Below, piece after piece: positions 28,431-37,861 of a stretch of DNA of 64,000 bases. The DNA lies in assembly GCF_030577135.1 (NCBI RefSeq), contig NZ_JAUIRR010000001.1, forward strand, positions 1 to 64,000, in the 5' to 3' direction. This DNA comes from Sulfurimonas sp. hsl 1-7. Its GTDB lineage: Bacteria > Campylobacterota > Campylobacteria > Campylobacterales > Sulfurimonadaceae. How positions within the stretch are numbered: the first letter of the stretch is position 1; the number at the start of each line of letters is the position of its first letter. The position numbers and the translations under genes are program-made. The notes beneath the pieces were generated by a model that was not told the DNA's origin, did not search any database, and saw nothing but the letters and a program-made list of their open reading frames with translations.

Positions 28431-29357
28431 ATGCGCTTATTTATGACGTTTCTATTAGTAGTATATGCAAGTATTATATCTGCAAATGAAGTAAAAAAAT
28501 TACCGAAATTAGAACTAAAACCTTTAACAGAAAAAGAAAAATCTGTAATTATTTATAAGGGTACGGAGAGACCTTTTAGCGGAAAATATTATAATTTTGA
28601 TGAAAACGGTACATACTATTGTAAACAATGCGGTGCAAAACTTTTTTATTCAAAAGATAAGTTTCACAGCGGGTGTGGTTGGCCTAGTTTTGATGATGAA
28701 ATTGAAGGAGCCGTAAAGAAAGTAAAAGATGCCGACGGTAAAAGAGTAGAGATATTATGTGCAAGATGCGGAGCACATCTAGGTCATGTTTTTGAAGGGG
28801 AGGGGCTTACAGATAAAAATAGAAGATATTGTGTAAACTCTATCTCTTTAGATTTTCAAAAAGCTGATCATAACACTCTAAAAAAAGCTTATTTCGCAGG
28901 GGGATGTTTCTGGGGAGTTGAGTATTATCTTGAAAAGAAAAAAGGGGTAATGAGTGTCGTATCCGGTTATATGGGTGGAGATAAGCCAAATCCTAGTTAT
29001 AGAGATGTATCACATGGAGATAGCGGTTATCTGGAGACTGTAGAGGTGACTTACGATGCAACTCAGGTTGATTATGAAACATTGGCAAAACTCTTTTTTG
29101 AGATCCATGATCCAACGCAAAAAGACGGGCAGGGACCAGATATTGGAACACAGTACAGTTCAGCTATTTTTGTCTCTAATCTAAATGAGAGAAAAATAGT
29201 GCAGAAATTGATCAAGCTTTTAGAGTTAAAAGGGTATGATGTCGCTACAACTATTCGAGATAAAAAAGAGTTTTATGAGGCTGAAAAGTATCATCAAGAC
29301 TATTATGACAGAAAAGGGAAAAAACCGTATTGTCACGGTTATGTAAAAAGATTTTAA
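28431..29357 (+). CDS. msrBA: Exported methionine sulfoxide reductase, MsrB-MsrA fusion
   Basis: A bifunctional repair enzyme that reduces both diastereomers of methionine sulfoxide in periplasmic proteins. From the ATG at 28431 it has a signal peptide (MRLFMTFLLVVYASIISA). MsrB comes first, with zinc pairs CKQCGAK and CARCGAHLGH and the catalytic Cys in RRYCVNSISL. MsrA follows with the catalytic GGCFWGVEYY and DPTQKDGQGPDIGTQY. An upstream in-frame ATG at 28389 would add 14 residues in front of the signal peptide. I prefer 28431 because it has a spaced aaagga ribosome site and a clean signal sequence. The order B then A differs from the A-B order of neisserial PilB. Confidence 0.93.
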   Translation: MRLFMTFLLVVYASIISANEVKKLPKLELKPLTEKEKSVIIYKGTERPFSGKYYNFDENGTYYCKQCGAKLFYSKDKFHSGCGWPSFDDEIEGAVKKVKDADGKRVEILCARCGAHLGHVFEGEGLTDKNRRYCVNSISLDFQKADHNTLKKAYFAGGCFWGVEYYLEKKKGVMSVVSGYMGGDKPNPSYRDVSHGDSGYLETVEVTYDATQVDYETLAKLFFEIHDPTQKDGQGPDIGTQYSSAIFVSNLNERKIVQKLIKLLELKGYDVATTIRDKKEFYEAEKYHQDYYDRKGKKPYCHGYVKRF

Positions 29358-29369
29358 AAGGTAGAATAA

Positions 29370-29579
29370 TTGATAGAATATGTTTTAATGGATGAGTATA
29401 TAGAGTTATATAAACTAATCAAACTTTTAGACTTGGTAGACAGCGGAGCTGAAGCTAAACAACTGGTTGCTCATGAGTATGTATTTAGAAACGGTGAACT
29501 TGAAACAAGAAAAAGAGCAAAAATTGTTAAAGGCGATGTTTTAACGATAGGTGATGAAGTAACTATAAAAGTTGTGTAA
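29370..29579 (+). CDS. S4 domain RNA-binding protein, YbcJ-like
   Basis: A 69-residue protein made of one S4 domain. YIELYKLIKLLDLVDSGAEAKQLV, then VFRNGELETRKRAKIVKGDVLTI, are the alphaL-type RNA-binding core found in YbcJ/YaaA-like proteins. The start is TTG, preceded by a weak aaggtag site. It begins 12 bases after msrBA and is convergent with the DUF445 gene 4 bases away. It probably binds structured RNA or ribosomes. Confidence 0.82.
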   Translation: MIEYVLMDEYIELYKLIKLLDLVDSGAEAKQLVAHEYVFRNGELETRKRAKIVKGDVLTIGDEVTIKVV

Positions 29580-29583
29580 ACTT

Positions 29584-30312
29584 TTATAGTACAAATGAAC
29601 TTATAAGCCCTATAACTCCTCCAAATACTCCGCCCCAAACAACAAGCCATTCAAGATGTTCACGAATCAGTTTCTGTACTAATTCTTTTACCATTTGCGG
29701 TGTAAGTTCATTCAGTCTTGTATCTATTACGGTTTCAATAGAGTTAAGAATGTCTTCGTTTAATGAAGAGCTTTTAAGATGTTTATCAAGTGTTTGTGCA
29801 AAACTTTCAGAAGAGACAATAGTTATCATCGCTGACTTTAGTTTATTTGTAAAAGGTTCGCGTAGCCCCTCTAACGCTTTTTCTCCGCCAAACATACCAA
29901 GCATACCGCCAAAAGGGGAATCCATTACGGTTTTGGTAAGTGCATCATAAGCAGGGGAAAAATCACTCTCTTCAATGATCGGAGTTAAGTCTATCTTCTT
30001 CTCCTCATTTTGAAAGAAGTTTTCCAACTGCTCTTTTGTAAAAAACTGCTCCATTAAAAGGTTTTTGATCGCACTTTTAAATGCTTCAAAACGTGAAAGA
30101 ATCACTCCAGAACCATAAAGAAAAGGAACTTTTTCAAAAAGCATATGGACCGCTAGTTGATTTGTAAGGGCACCTGAGAGTGCAAAAAGACCCGTAAAGA
30201 GTAAACTTGAAGCAACTAAAGGATCTAAACCTGGCATATAAGATAAAGCGATGAATAGTATTGCGGTAAAGTTAGTTATAAAACTTTTATTTAATATCAA
30301 ATTATTCTCCAA
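29584..30312 (-). CDS. DUF445 family membrane protein
   Basis: A 242-residue protein with two hydrophobic segments near the N-terminus (about 11-48), a long charged helical middle and a C-terminal membrane helix (about 222-241). GALTNQLAVHMLFEKVPFLYGSGV is the family signature, in which a conserved N-x-x-A-[IV] segment precedes a short loop. The homologue YheB of Bacillus has no defined biochemical role. It diverges from the hypothetical gene at 30367. Confidence 0.75.
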   Translation of the reverse strand: MENNLILNKSFITNFTAILFIALSYMPGLDPLVASSLLFTGLFALSGALTNQLAVHMLFEKVPFLYGSGVILSRFEAFKSAIKNLLMEQFFTKEQLENFFQNEEKKIDLTPIIEESDFSPAYDALTKTVMDSPFGGMLGMFGGEKALEGLREPFTNKLKSAMITIVSSESFAQTLDKHLKSSSLNEDILNSIETVIDTRLNELTPQMVKELVQKLIREHLEWLVVWGGVFGGVIGLISSFVL

Positions 30313-30366
30313 ATTTTTGGGTAATTATATATAAAAATAGTATTATTACAAAAAAATGAGGCTGAT

Positions 30367-30840
30367 ATGAAAGAAGAAACATATAGATTATTTGAAACAG
30401 CTACAATTGATGAGATCGTCGATACAATTCTTAGAGAGCTGGATACAAGAAATGAATCTCCTTTTTGGAAAGAGAAGGTTGGACCGTTTTCCAATGCGGT
30501 CTTATCTGTACTTATCCCTTTAAGAGATAGCGGTATTTTATTTGACCCGCAAGGTGACAAAACAGAGCTCTTAACACCTGAACTGTTTTTAGAGTGGAGT
30601 GATTTTGTATCGTTAAAGATGTTAGTTTTTACAATAGCAAAATCAAATGAGGCAAATCAACTACTTAGAACAAAGTTAAGCGAAGAAGATTGTAATAAAT
30701 ATACACCTATAGACCTTGAAGCACTTGGAACTTACTTGAGTAAATATAGTGTGAATTTAGAGAATGAAGCACTTGACTTTCCAATAGCGAACTATAACTT
30801 ACATCAAGGTGTAAGCAACGTTATAAAATCATTACTATAG
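30367..30840 (+). CDS. Hypothetical protein
   Basis: A 157-residue acidic, mostly helical cytoplasmic protein with no signal peptide or membrane helix. It has no motif that I recognise. Good codon use, an ATG after the gaggctgat ribosome site and a terminator-like hairpin just after the stop support it as a real gene. It stands alone between DUF445 and sodB. Confidence 0.7.
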   Translation: MKEETYRLFETATIDEIVDTILRELDTRNESPFWKEKVGPFSNAVLSVLIPLRDSGILFDPQGDKTELLTPELFLEWSDFVSLKMLVFTIAKSNEANQLLRTKLSEEDCNKYTPIDLEALGTYLSKYSVNLENEALDFPIANYNLHQGVSNVIKSLL

Positions 30841-30854
30841 TGAGATAGAGTCTA

Positions 30855-30874
30855 GGGAGTCTTGTAAGACTCCC
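30855..30874 (+). terminator. Hairpin between the hypothetical gene and sodB
   Basis: GGGAGTCT, loop TGTA, AGACTCCC form a perfect 8-bp GC-rich stem 14 bases after the stop of the upstream gene. The following bases (ttatgcagttt) are only moderately T-rich. It separates that gene from the sodB promoter at 30899. Confidence 0.6.
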
Positions 30875-30889
30875 TTATGCAGTTTGTAA

Positions 30890-30904
30890 AAAATAAGCTA
30901 TAAT
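30890..30904 (+). promoter_or_regulatory. Promoter of sodB
   Basis: Extended -10 sequence GC-TATAAT with TATAAT at 30899-30904, about 31 bases before the sodB ATG. This matches the other T/A-rich promoters in the window. A ggagg ribosome site lies at 30925-30929. Confidence 0.55.
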
Positions 30905-30935
30905 GATTTTAAGAGATACATTATGGAGGCCTATT

Positions 30936-31622
30936 ATGAAACATTCATTACCTGCTTTACCGTATAAATCAGATGCTCTAGAACCTTTTTTATCGGAGCA
31001 AACATTACTTTTCCATCATAAAAAACATCATGCAGGATATGTTAATAAACTCAATAGTTTGATCGAGGGTACAGATTACGAAACTATGAGCTTAGAGTAT
31101 ATTATCTCACAGTCCGAGGGTGCTATTTTTAATAATGCAGCACAAATATTCAACCATAACTTTTATTGGAATTGTCTCTCTCCTACAAAGACAACACCAT
31201 CAGATGCTCTTGCACAAAAGATATCTGAAGTGTTTGGAAGTATGGAAAAGTTTAAAGAAGAGTTTTTAAATGCTGCCGTTGGTAATTTCGGTTCAGGATG
31301 GACATGGCTGATCATCGATCAGCATGAACATCTAAAAATTGTAAATACATCCAATGCCAATACACCTATTGCACATTCACAAACACCGCTTTTAACTTGT
31401 GATGTCTGGGAACATGCATATTATCTTGATTATAAAAATGAACGTCTAAAATACCTTGAAGGGTTTTGGGAACACATTAACTGGGACAATGTATCAAAAG
31501 TATATGCAGACAAAGAACATCTGAATGTGATTGGTCTTGCAGGGATTGTAAATAACGATCCTGATGATCTTATGTCGGATTATTTGGATGAATTGCAACA
31601 TCAAGAAGAGACTTCTTCTTGA
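30936..31622 (+). CDS. sodB: Superoxide dismutase, iron type
   Basis: Detoxifies superoxide to peroxide and oxygen in the cytoplasm. From ATG 30936 the protein is 228 residues. It shows HKKHHAGYVNKLN with a metal His, FNNAAQIFNHNFYWNCL with the second His, NFGSGWTWLI, and DVWEHAYYLDYKN with the last Asp and His ligands. The Ala-Gln pair in NNAAQIFNH is typical of iron enzymes. I chose this start because the ggagg site sits 6 bases before it; the earlier in-frame ATG at 30903 overlaps the promoter. The tail after the fold (about 25 acidic residues, DPDDLMSDYLDE) is a little longer than usual. Confidence 0.93.
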   Translation: MKHSLPALPYKSDALEPFLSEQTLLFHHKKHHAGYVNKLNSLIEGTDYETMSLEYIISQSEGAIFNNAAQIFNHNFYWNCLSPTKTTPSDALAQKISEVFGSMEKFKEEFLNAAVGNFGSGWTWLIIDQHEHLKIVNTSNANTPIAHSQTPLLTCDVWEHAYYLDYKNERLKYLEGFWEHINWDNVSKVYADKEHLNVIGLAGIVNNDPDDLMSDYLDELQHQEETSS

Positions 31623-31626
31623 GTTT

Positions 31627-31743
31627 TTAATAAAATATCAGATATAAAAATCCCCATAATAAAAAGATGAGGAAACTTAATACTGCAAAAGTGATTACTA
31701 CGCGCAGTGTAAAGTGAAATAAAAACTTGAAAAAGCTTTTCAT
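31627..31743 (-). CDS. 38-residue single-helix membrane protein coupled to the rhodanese gene
   Basis: A short minus-strand frame whose ATG at 31741-31743 overlaps the TGA of the rhodanese gene as ATGA, the usual sign of translational coupling. It encodes a basic N-terminus (MKSFFKFLFHFTLR) and a hydrophobic stretch of about 24 residues, VVITFAVLSFLIFLLWGFLY, ending LIFY. The stop is at 31627-31629. It is too short for most gene callers. No family is recognised; a small inner-membrane partner of the exported rhodanese is a reasonable guess. Confidence 0.55.
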   Translation of the reverse strand: MKSFFKFLFHFTLRVVITFAVLSFLIFLLWGFLYLIFY

Positions 31744-32138
31744 CTTTTATATGGATATGTTATGAGTTTTAATCCTCTGGTTGCATAATCCATCCCGCCT
31801 TGAAGATTGATCACTTTGTAGCCTAATTTTTCAGACATCCAAGGTCCCACTAGCGATGTACGGCTTCCCGTATGACAAATGATTGCAAACGGTTTTGAAG
31901 TATCCACTTTTGCATTGAGCTCTTTTAGGAAGTTGTCTATATTATATCCGCCACGCTGATCGAAGAACATAATAGGGATAGCACCTTTTAATAAACCTGT
32001 TTCTCTCCATTCAGGCGGAGTTCTGATATCTACGATAGGTGTCTTAGAATCTAGTAGCTCTTGAGTGATATATTGACTTTTATAATCAGCAAATAAAGAG
32101 ATTGTAAGAAGAGTTAAAGTTAAGAAAATTCTTTTCAA
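31740..32138 (-). CDS. Exported rhodanese-domain protein
   Basis: A single-domain rhodanese of about 132 residues with a signal peptide (LKRIFLTLTLLTISLFA then DYKSQ). VDIRTPPEWRETGLLKGAIPI is the CH2 strand, and the active-site loop CHTGSRT holds the persulfide Cys. I start it at TTG 32138, seven bases after a ggag ribosome site. The longer frame from 32225 would place about 29 residues, including an extra hydrophobic run, ahead of this signal sequence and would overlap the divergent gene at 32197. It probably handles sulfane sulfur in the periplasm, in keeping with a sulfur oxidiser. Confidence 0.83.
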   Translation of the reverse strand: MKRIFLTLTLLTISLFADYKSQYITQELLDSKTPIVDIRTPPEWRETGLLKGAIPIMFFDQRGGYNIDNFLKELNAKVDTSKPFAIICHTGSRTSLVGPWMSEKLGYKVINLQGGMDYATRGLKLITYPYKR

Positions 32139-32196
32139 TTTTTTTCTCCAAAATAAAATTGTATAATTATAACTACTTAACACAAATAGGATCATA
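32139..32196. promoter_or_regulatory. Divergent promoter, rhodanese / hypothetical gene
   Basis: In this 58-base gap TATAAT occurs on both strands, at 32162-32167 on the plus strand and as its complement at 32166-32171 for the minus strand. The two promoters therefore overlap nearly back to back. Confidence 0.45.
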
Positions 32197-32568
32197 ATGG
32201 CAGCCTCTAAAAAAGCGATAGACAATGCAAACAGACTACGATATATAAGGGCATTGGAAAGATTTCATAAAAGTATCAACTCATACCTTGCAAACACTGA
32301 TGATTTATCAAAAGAGAAGTTTGTAAAAAAAGTTGAGAATGGTATGAAACTTTTAAATCGAGTTGAAGAGGTACAACTTTATAAAGGTGAATTGCAAGAT
32401 CTGCAAACTTTAGTAAAAAAGATAATCGCCTATAAAGAGAGTGATGAAGATATTGAAAAAATTAAAGAAGAGATCACCTATGCTTCAAATCAGCTAGATA
32501 AAAGTAAAAATGCCAGACGTTATAAAAAAGACAAGCATTCCCAGTCAAAATATCAAGACTGGGAATAG
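32197..32568 (+). CDS. Hypothetical charged helical protein
   Basis: A 123-residue, highly charged protein with predicted continuous helices (for example RLRYIRALERFHKSINSYL and ELQDLQTLVKKIIAYKE). The C-terminus is basic (KNARRYKKDKHSQSK). No signal peptide, membrane helix or known motif. The start has an agga ribosome site. It is convergent with the chemoreceptor gene. Function unknown. Confidence 0.68.
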   Translation: MAASKKAIDNANRLRYIRALERFHKSINSYLANTDDLSKEKFVKKVENGMKLLNRVEEVQLYKGELQDLQTLVKKIIAYKESDEDIEKIKEEITYASNQLDKSKNARRYKKDKHSQSKYQDWE

Positions 32569-32584
32569 AGAAAGTTTTTGAGGT

Positions 32585-34516
32585 TTATCCCTCTACTTGA
32601 TTTACATCTTTCCCATGTGCTTCAATAATCATACTATCTAGTAGATCAAAGAGTTCGTGAGATGCTTTTTCCATCGTATCAAAGTTTTCAATGATAGTTT
32701 GCTCATGTTCTAAGACTACTTGTTCCGGATTTGCCATCTCTACATAGTGAAGATTAACATTCGCTTTATCATGAACTATAGCATGAACAGACTCAGATTT
32801 TTTATAAGATGTTGTATAGCTGAATCTGCGTTTTCCTTCATTATTATGCCATTTTCCAAGGTTACATTCATTATGCGATGTAGGATTAAGCGTTTTCTGA
32901 AGTGTCATTAAAGAGTTATATGCACGTGCTTTGTAAAGGATGTGATCAATTTTAGCAAGTACAATAAAGATGCTGTTTTCCATATGGTAAGACTGATCAA
33001 CAATTTTTGCAGAGTTTGAACTGAGTTCAACCAATGTATCTTCAAACTGTTCGATTTTCTCTGTTGAGTCATCTACCGTTACTTTCATCGCTTCAGAACT
33101 CTCTTGGATCTCATTCATACCTTGTTGTAAAGATTTGATAGAGACTGAGATTTCACTTGTAGCTTTATGAGTTCTTTCAGCCAGTTTTCTTACTTCGTCC
33201 GCAACAACTGCGAATCCACGGCCGTGTTCACCTGCACGAGCAGCTTCAATAGCAGCATTAAGTGCAAGAAGATTCGTTTGATCTGCAATATCCGTAATAA
33301 GGTCGATAACCGTAGTGATACTACTTGTTTGAGCAGCTAACTCTTCTATGCTGCCATTGTTAGTAGTTACTTGTTGGTGCAGCGTGTGTAACTCTTCAAC
33401 TACTGCAGTGATATTGTCGCGTGAATCGTTTGCTAAATTAGACGCGTGTTTCGTTGATGAAGTTACAGCTTTTAAGTTTTCTATATTTGTTTGTAGATTT
33501 GTTTGGATAAGACTTAACGACTCTGTAACCTGCGTGCTTTTTACACTCAGTTTAGAGTTAAGTGCATCACGTTTCCCTTTTTGGTGTTGTTCTTTCATAA
33601 AGTCAATGCTTTGTGAAACACTGTCAATAGCTAAAATAAACTCACCTTTTAATCCCTCAGAAGAGATAGGTTTTGAAAAATCACCTTTTGATGCGTTTGT
33701 AATAGTAATATTGATCTCACTGATAAGTTTCTCAACATGTTCTAGAAGTTCAGCAAGATGGCTTCCCATGATGCCGAGTTCTGTTTTATCATCTGCAGCA
33801 ATATTGCATTTATGTGAGAAATCACCGTTTGCCGAGTATGTAATTAAATCTGTAAAGTTTTCTATACCCGAAGTGATAGATTTTCTAATGAATGCAGCAG
33901 CAATTAAAACAATCAGACCTACAAAAACGCCTGCAATGAATACAAAGTATTTGTAAAAAGATATTTTTGTTTGCATATCTCTTGAATCGTTATTGAGTGC
34001 ATCTTGTCTTAGTTTTGCAAGCTCTTTGAAATATTTTCTAGATTTTTCTGCATAAGGCGTTAAATTCTTTCTATATTTTTCATATATTTCAGCTTTAGAG
34101 TTTTTGATCTCCTCAGGAGTAAGTGAAGAAACCATTTTATATGCGTTGTCTAAAAATAAAAGTGTTGAATCTTTTGCTTTGACAGATAACTCATAAGAAC
34201 TATCATTTTCCAAAAGTGCATCAAGTGCTTCAAAATCTTTTTTAATGTTATCAATAGTTGTACGTAATTTTTCTAGATCTTTTTCGCGATCACCACCGAG
34301 CATTACAGCTCTATCTGTTCTACTAACATAGTTCATGTTCTTTTCTATCTTAAGTGTTAGTAAACCAGCTTGTAAAGAACTTTTATGAAGCTTTTCATAG
34401 TCACTGTCTATATCACTCATAGCAAAAAATACAAATGCTGTAGCAGCTAAAATTGCAAATGTCGCTATTGCGATGAGGTAGTTCATTTTTTGTTTAATAC
34501 TTAAACTTTTGAACAT
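32585..34516 (-). CDS. Methyl-accepting chemotaxis protein with C-terminal CZB-type domain
   Basis: A 643-residue chemoreceptor. Membrane helices lie at about 12-34 and 190-213 around a helical periplasmic sensor of about 150 residues. HAMP segments follow, then the signalling domain with the tip [20 protein letters not shown] and [14 protein letters not shown]. The last 100 residues contain NECNLGKWH and later His residues in the pattern of CZB zinc-binding domains, which sense zinc or hypochlorous acid in other bacteria. The ligand of the periplasmic part is unknown. It is divergent from gdhA. Confidence 0.9.
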   Translation of the reverse strand: MFKSLSIKQKMNYLIAIATFAILAATAFVFFAMSDIDSDYEKLHKSSLQAGLLTLKIEKNMNYVSRTDRAVMLGGDREKDLEKLRTTIDNIKKDFEALDALLENDSSYELSVKAKDSTLLFLDNAYKMVSSLTPEEIKNSKAEIYEKYRKNLTPYAEKSRKYFKELAKLRQDALNNDSRDMQTKISFYKYFVFIAGVFVGLIVLIAAAFIRKSITSGIENFTDLITYSANGDFSHKCNIAADDKTELGIMGSHLAELLEHVEKLISEINITITNASKGDFSKPISSEGLKGEFILAIDSVSQSIDFMKEQHQKGKRDALNSKLSVKSTQVTESLSLIQTNLQTNIENLKAVTSSTKHASNLANDSRDNITAVVEELHTLHQQVTTNNGSIEELAAQTSSITTVIDLITDIADQTNLLALNAAIEAARAGEHGRGFAVVADEVRKLAERTHKATSEISVSIKSLQQGMNEIQESSEAMKVTVDDSTEKIEQFEDTLVELSSNSAKIVDQSYHMENSIFIVLAKIDHILYKARAYNSLMTLQKTLNPTSHNECNLGKWHNNEGKRRFSYTTSYKKSESVHAIVHDKANVNLHYVEMANPEQVVLEHEQTIIENFDTMEKASHELFDLLDSMIIEAHGKDVNQVEG

Positions 34517-34604
34517 AGTTATTCCACCTTTTTCCGTTTTGTGTTGCTATTCTAACACATAGAGGTGGATTCTTAGATTAAAGCATCTTTAATTTTCAAA
34601 AAAA

Positions 34605-34624
34605 AATCTCTTTTGTGATACAAT
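34605..34624 (+). promoter_or_regulatory. Promoter of gdhA
   Basis: TGATACAAT with TACAAT at 34619-34624 follows an A/T-rich tract (aaaaaaaatctcttttg). It lies about 50 bases before the gdhA start, and aaggtgg at about 34663 serves as the ribosome site. Confidence 0.45.
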
Positions 34625-34673
34625 TAGCAGCATAAAAAATATTAATAAACATTTACTAATTCAAGGTGGAAAA

Positions 34674-36029
34674 ATGAGCTTTGCCGAGTCAGAGATTCAA
34701 AAATTTAAAAATTCTAACTGTGCTGAAAACAATGTGTTTTATCAAGCATTGGATGAGGTTATATACTCTATATCTCCATTATTGGAGTCTGATAAAAAGT
34801 ACGCAGAGCATTCTATTTTAGAACGTTTGGTTGTTCCAGACAGAATCATAAAATTTAAAGTAACGTGGCTGGACGATAAGAACCAAGTTCAAGTAAATAC
34901 CGGATACCGTGTGCAGTTTAATAACGCTTTAGGACCATATAAAGGAGGTCTTCGTTTTCATCCAACTGTGAATGAAGGGATTTTAAAATTTTTAGGCTTC
35001 GAGCAGATCTTAAAAAACTCCTTAACAGGTTTACCGATCGGTGGAGCTAAAGGTGGAAGTGACTTTGATCCAAAAGGGAAAAGTGACTCTGAAATTATGA
35101 AATTTTGTAAATCTTTTATGATCGAACTTCACAAATACATAGGACCGCGTATGGATGTTCCTGCAGGGGATATCGGTGTCGGTAGTCGTGAAATAGGGTA
35201 CCTTTTTGGAGAGTATAAAAAGATAACTTCTACATATGAAGGGGTTCTTACAGGAAAACCTTTCTTTTTCGGAGGTTCTTTAATGCGTCCAGAAGCAACA
35301 GGTTACGGTGCCGTTTATTTTACTGAGACTATGTTGGATATGGAGGGGAAAGAGCCGTTAAAAGGTCAGATCTGTACGGTAAGCGGAGCAGGGAATGTTG
35401 CTCTGCATGCTATTGAAAAACTTTATCATATCGGTGCACTGCCGGTGAGCTGTTCAGACTCTAGCGGAACTATTTATGATTCAAGAGGAGTTGATTTAGA
35501 GCTTTTAAAAGATATTAAGCTTGAAAAACGTCTCTCTTTAGAAAAATATTTAGAAACGCACCCTGAAGCAAAATATATTACTGTTGATGAATACCCAGAA
35601 GGTGGCCATGCAGTTTGGGACATCCCTTGTTATGCGGCTTTCCCTTGTGCTACACAAAATGAACTTACGGAAGTTGATGCTAAAAACCTCATAGAAAACG
35701 GTTGTATAAGTGTAACCGAAGGTGCAAATATGCCTTCAACTCCTGAAGCTATAGAACTTTTACAATCACATAAACTTTGTTTCGCACCTGCAAAAGCGGC
35801 AAATGCCGGTGGAGTAGTTGTAAGTGAATTCGAGATGAGTCAAAACGCTTCAATGAGTAAATGGAGTTTTGAAAAAGTTGATGAGAAGTTAAAATCAACA
35901 ATGCAGATGATCTGTAAAAGGGTAGCACTAACAGCTAAAGACTACGGCGTTGAAGGAAACTATGTTGACGGAGCTAACATCGCGGGATTTAAAAAAGTTG
36001 CTGACGCTATGATCGCAGAGGGTATCTAG
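34674..36029 (+). CDS. gdhA: Glutamate dehydrogenase (NADP type)
   Basis: Hexameric enzyme joining 2-oxoglutarate and ammonia to glutamate, or the reverse. The 451 residues match the bacterial NADP-specific class. GPYKGGLRFHPTVNEGILKFLGFEQ and LPIGGAKGGSDFDPKGKS carry the substrate Lys residues. DVPAGDIGVGSREIGYLFG holds the catalytic Asp. The Rossmann motif is VSGAGNVALHAIEKL. It starts with ATG after aaggtgg. The mechanosensitive channel gene follows 9 bases downstream and is probably co-transcribed. Confidence 0.96.
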   Translation: MSFAESEIQKFKNSNCAENNVFYQALDEVIYSISPLLESDKKYAEHSILERLVVPDRIIKFKVTWLDDKNQVQVNTGYRVQFNNALGPYKGGLRFHPTVNEGILKFLGFEQILKNSLTGLPIGGAKGGSDFDPKGKSDSEIMKFCKSFMIELHKYIGPRMDVPAGDIGVGSREIGYLFGEYKKITSTYEGVLTGKPFFFGGSLMRPEATGYGAVYFTETMLDMEGKEPLKGQICTVSGAGNVALHAIEKLYHIGALPVSCSDSSGTIYDSRGVDLELLKDIKLEKRLSLEKYLETHPEAKYITVDEYPEGGHAVWDIPCYAAFPCATQNELTEVDAKNLIENGCISVTEGANMPSTPEAIELLQSHKLCFAPAKAANAGGVVVSEFEMSQNASMSKWSFEKVDEKLKSTMQMICKRVALTAKDYGVEGNYVDGANIAGFKKVADAMIAEGI

Positions 36030-36038
36030 GTAAATTTA

Positions 36039-37844
36039 ATGAAAAAAATACTGTTTTTATTTGTAATCATTTTTTCAAGTAGTTTAATCGCTGCATCCTA
36101 TTCTACATTTATAGATGCACAGCTACAAAACTATTATAAAATGGACGATAACAATATATCTGAAGAAGAGATTCAACAGATATTGCAAGATGAAAATAGG
36201 CTTTATAATAATGCTTTAACAACGTTATTGGTTGATAGAAATAAGTATATAAAAGAGTTCGCAAAATATGAGCAAAAGATCTTTTCATTACAAAAAATTA
36301 TTGCAATTAACAAGCGTGCGGGGAATAGTACAGCCGTACTTAGAGATGAGGTGCAATTAAAATCATATCAGATCTTACGTAGCCAAGGAAAAATGTTAAA
36401 AGATATTCTTTTCGCTTTGGATAAACCGAGCCTTGAGATGTTTGAAAATCAGTTGACTACACTGGTTAATCAAAATCAAGCAGAGATTTTGAAAATAGAT
36501 GATACTAACTATAAAGAGTACTTTTCTTGGCCAGCAGATTCAAAGGTTGTAGTCGATCTTCAGGCAAATGTGAAAGAGTACTATGCACTTTTAGAGTTAA
36601 ACAGAGATATTATAGTTTATCTTTACCGTCTTAAAGATAAGATGTATGGACTCAATAAGTATGAAAAATACCATTTAATTCAAGTAGTCTATACTTTAGA
36701 TTCTTTAGAATTTTTTCAACCTTTCAACAATCTGCTTGAAAAATACGGTTTAGATGTTACTAAACTATTAATGATGATTATGTTAAGTGTCATTGTTTAT
36801 ATCTTACGAAAAATTGCTTTATTTGCGTTGCGAAATATTATGTCGCAAATTGCGTATTTAAAGGAGTACTCTGAACGTATCGTTGTAAAGCTGATTAAAC
36901 CGATTGATAGTTTATTTATTATTATCAATATAAATTTACTGATATACCTTTACAATAATTTTAGTTCGATAGACCCTTTAACAAGAGGGTTCAATATAAT
37001 CTATGGTTTTTATGCAACCTATATTCTTTACATTATTGTAAACAGAGTAGCAACAATTAAACTCCGTTCCATAGATACGACAAGTAAAAACATCAAAAAA
37101 GACATCATAAACGTCAGTATTAAAATTATTAACTTTGTAATTTTAATTATTGGTATATTGCTGGCACTTTATTTTGCGGGAGTAGATTTAACAACTGTAC
37201 TTTCAGGTTTAGGTATCGGTGGATTTGCTCTTGCATTTGCAGCCAAAGATACAATATCTAACTTTTTTGGAACGGTATCTATCCTTTTTTCTGATGTGTT
37301 CTCACAAGGGGATTGGATTGCTATAGATGACAAAGAGGGTGTCGTTGTTGAGATCGGGCTTAGGGTAACTACGATCAGAACATTTGACAATGCCCTTATC
37401 GCCATACCAAACGGTACATTTGCTTCAAAAGATGTCAAGAACTGGAACAAACGTAAAGTTGGTAGAAGAATCAAGATGAACATTGGGGTGAAGTATAGTT
37501 CAAAATCGGATGATATTAAAAGAGCAGTTGCACAGATCAAAGAGATGTTACTGGCACATCCGGATATCGCTACGCCAAATACAAAGTATGAGTATAAAAA
37601 AGAGGAGATGACTAAGCTTGTTTCCAAAGATGATTTAGAAGGGGTGAAAACAAATTTACTTGTCTATCTAGACCAGTTCTCATCTTCAAGTATCGATATC
37701 TTAATATATTGTTTTTCGAAGTCTGTAATGTGGGAAGACTGGTTAAAAACAAAAGAGGATGTGATGCATAAAATAATGAAGATACTTGAGGAGAATTCCT
37801 TAGAATTTGCGTTCCCGTCGCTCTCTGTGTATCAAGAAAAATAA
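36039..37844 (+). CDS. MscS-family mechanosensitive ion channel with long periplasmic N-terminus
   Basis: A 601-residue channel. A signal peptide (1-18) precedes a helical periplasmic region to about residue 235. Four to five membrane helices follow, the last being the pore helix VLSGLGIGGFALAFAAKDTISNFFGT. The MscS beta domain comes next, SDVFSQGDWIAIDDKEGVVVEIGLRVTTIRTFDN and IAIPNGTFASKDVKNWN. It probably opens on membrane tension during hypo-osmotic shock. The extra N-terminus puts it with the larger YbdG/MscM-like members instead of the 286-residue MscS. Confidence 0.9.
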   Translation: MKKILFLFVIIFSSSLIAASYSTFIDAQLQNYYKMDDNNISEEEIQQILQDENRLYNNALTTLLVDRNKYIKEFAKYEQKIFSLQKIIAINKRAGNSTAVLRDEVQLKSYQILRSQGKMLKDILFALDKPSLEMFENQLTTLVNQNQAEILKIDDTNYKEYFSWPADSKVVVDLQANVKEYYALLELNRDIIVYLYRLKDKMYGLNKYEKYHLIQVVYTLDSLEFFQPFNNLLEKYGLDVTKLLMMIMLSVIVYILRKIALFALRNIMSQIAYLKEYSERIVVKLIKPIDSLFIIININLLIYLYNNFSSIDPLTRGFNIIYGFYATYILYIIVNRVATIKLRSIDTTSKNIKKDIINVSIKIINFVILIIGILLALYFAGVDLTTVLSGLGIGGFALAFAAKDTISNFFGTVSILFSDVFSQGDWIAIDDKEGVVVEIGLRVTTIRTFDNALIAIPNGTFASKDVKNWNKRKVGRRIKMNIGVKYSSKSDDIKRAVAQIKEMLLAHPDIATPNTKYEYKKEEMTKLVSKDDLEGVKTNLLVYLDQFSSSSIDILIYCFSKSVMWEDWLKTKEDVMHKIMKILEENSLEFAFPSLSVYQEK

Positions 37845-37861
37845 ATAATCTTTATTTTAGT

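Noticed and set aside
33348-33956. 202-residue plus-strand open frame
   Set aside because: It lies fully antisense to the chemoreceptor signalling domain, is rich in Ser, Cys and Leu without a domain, and has no ribosome site.
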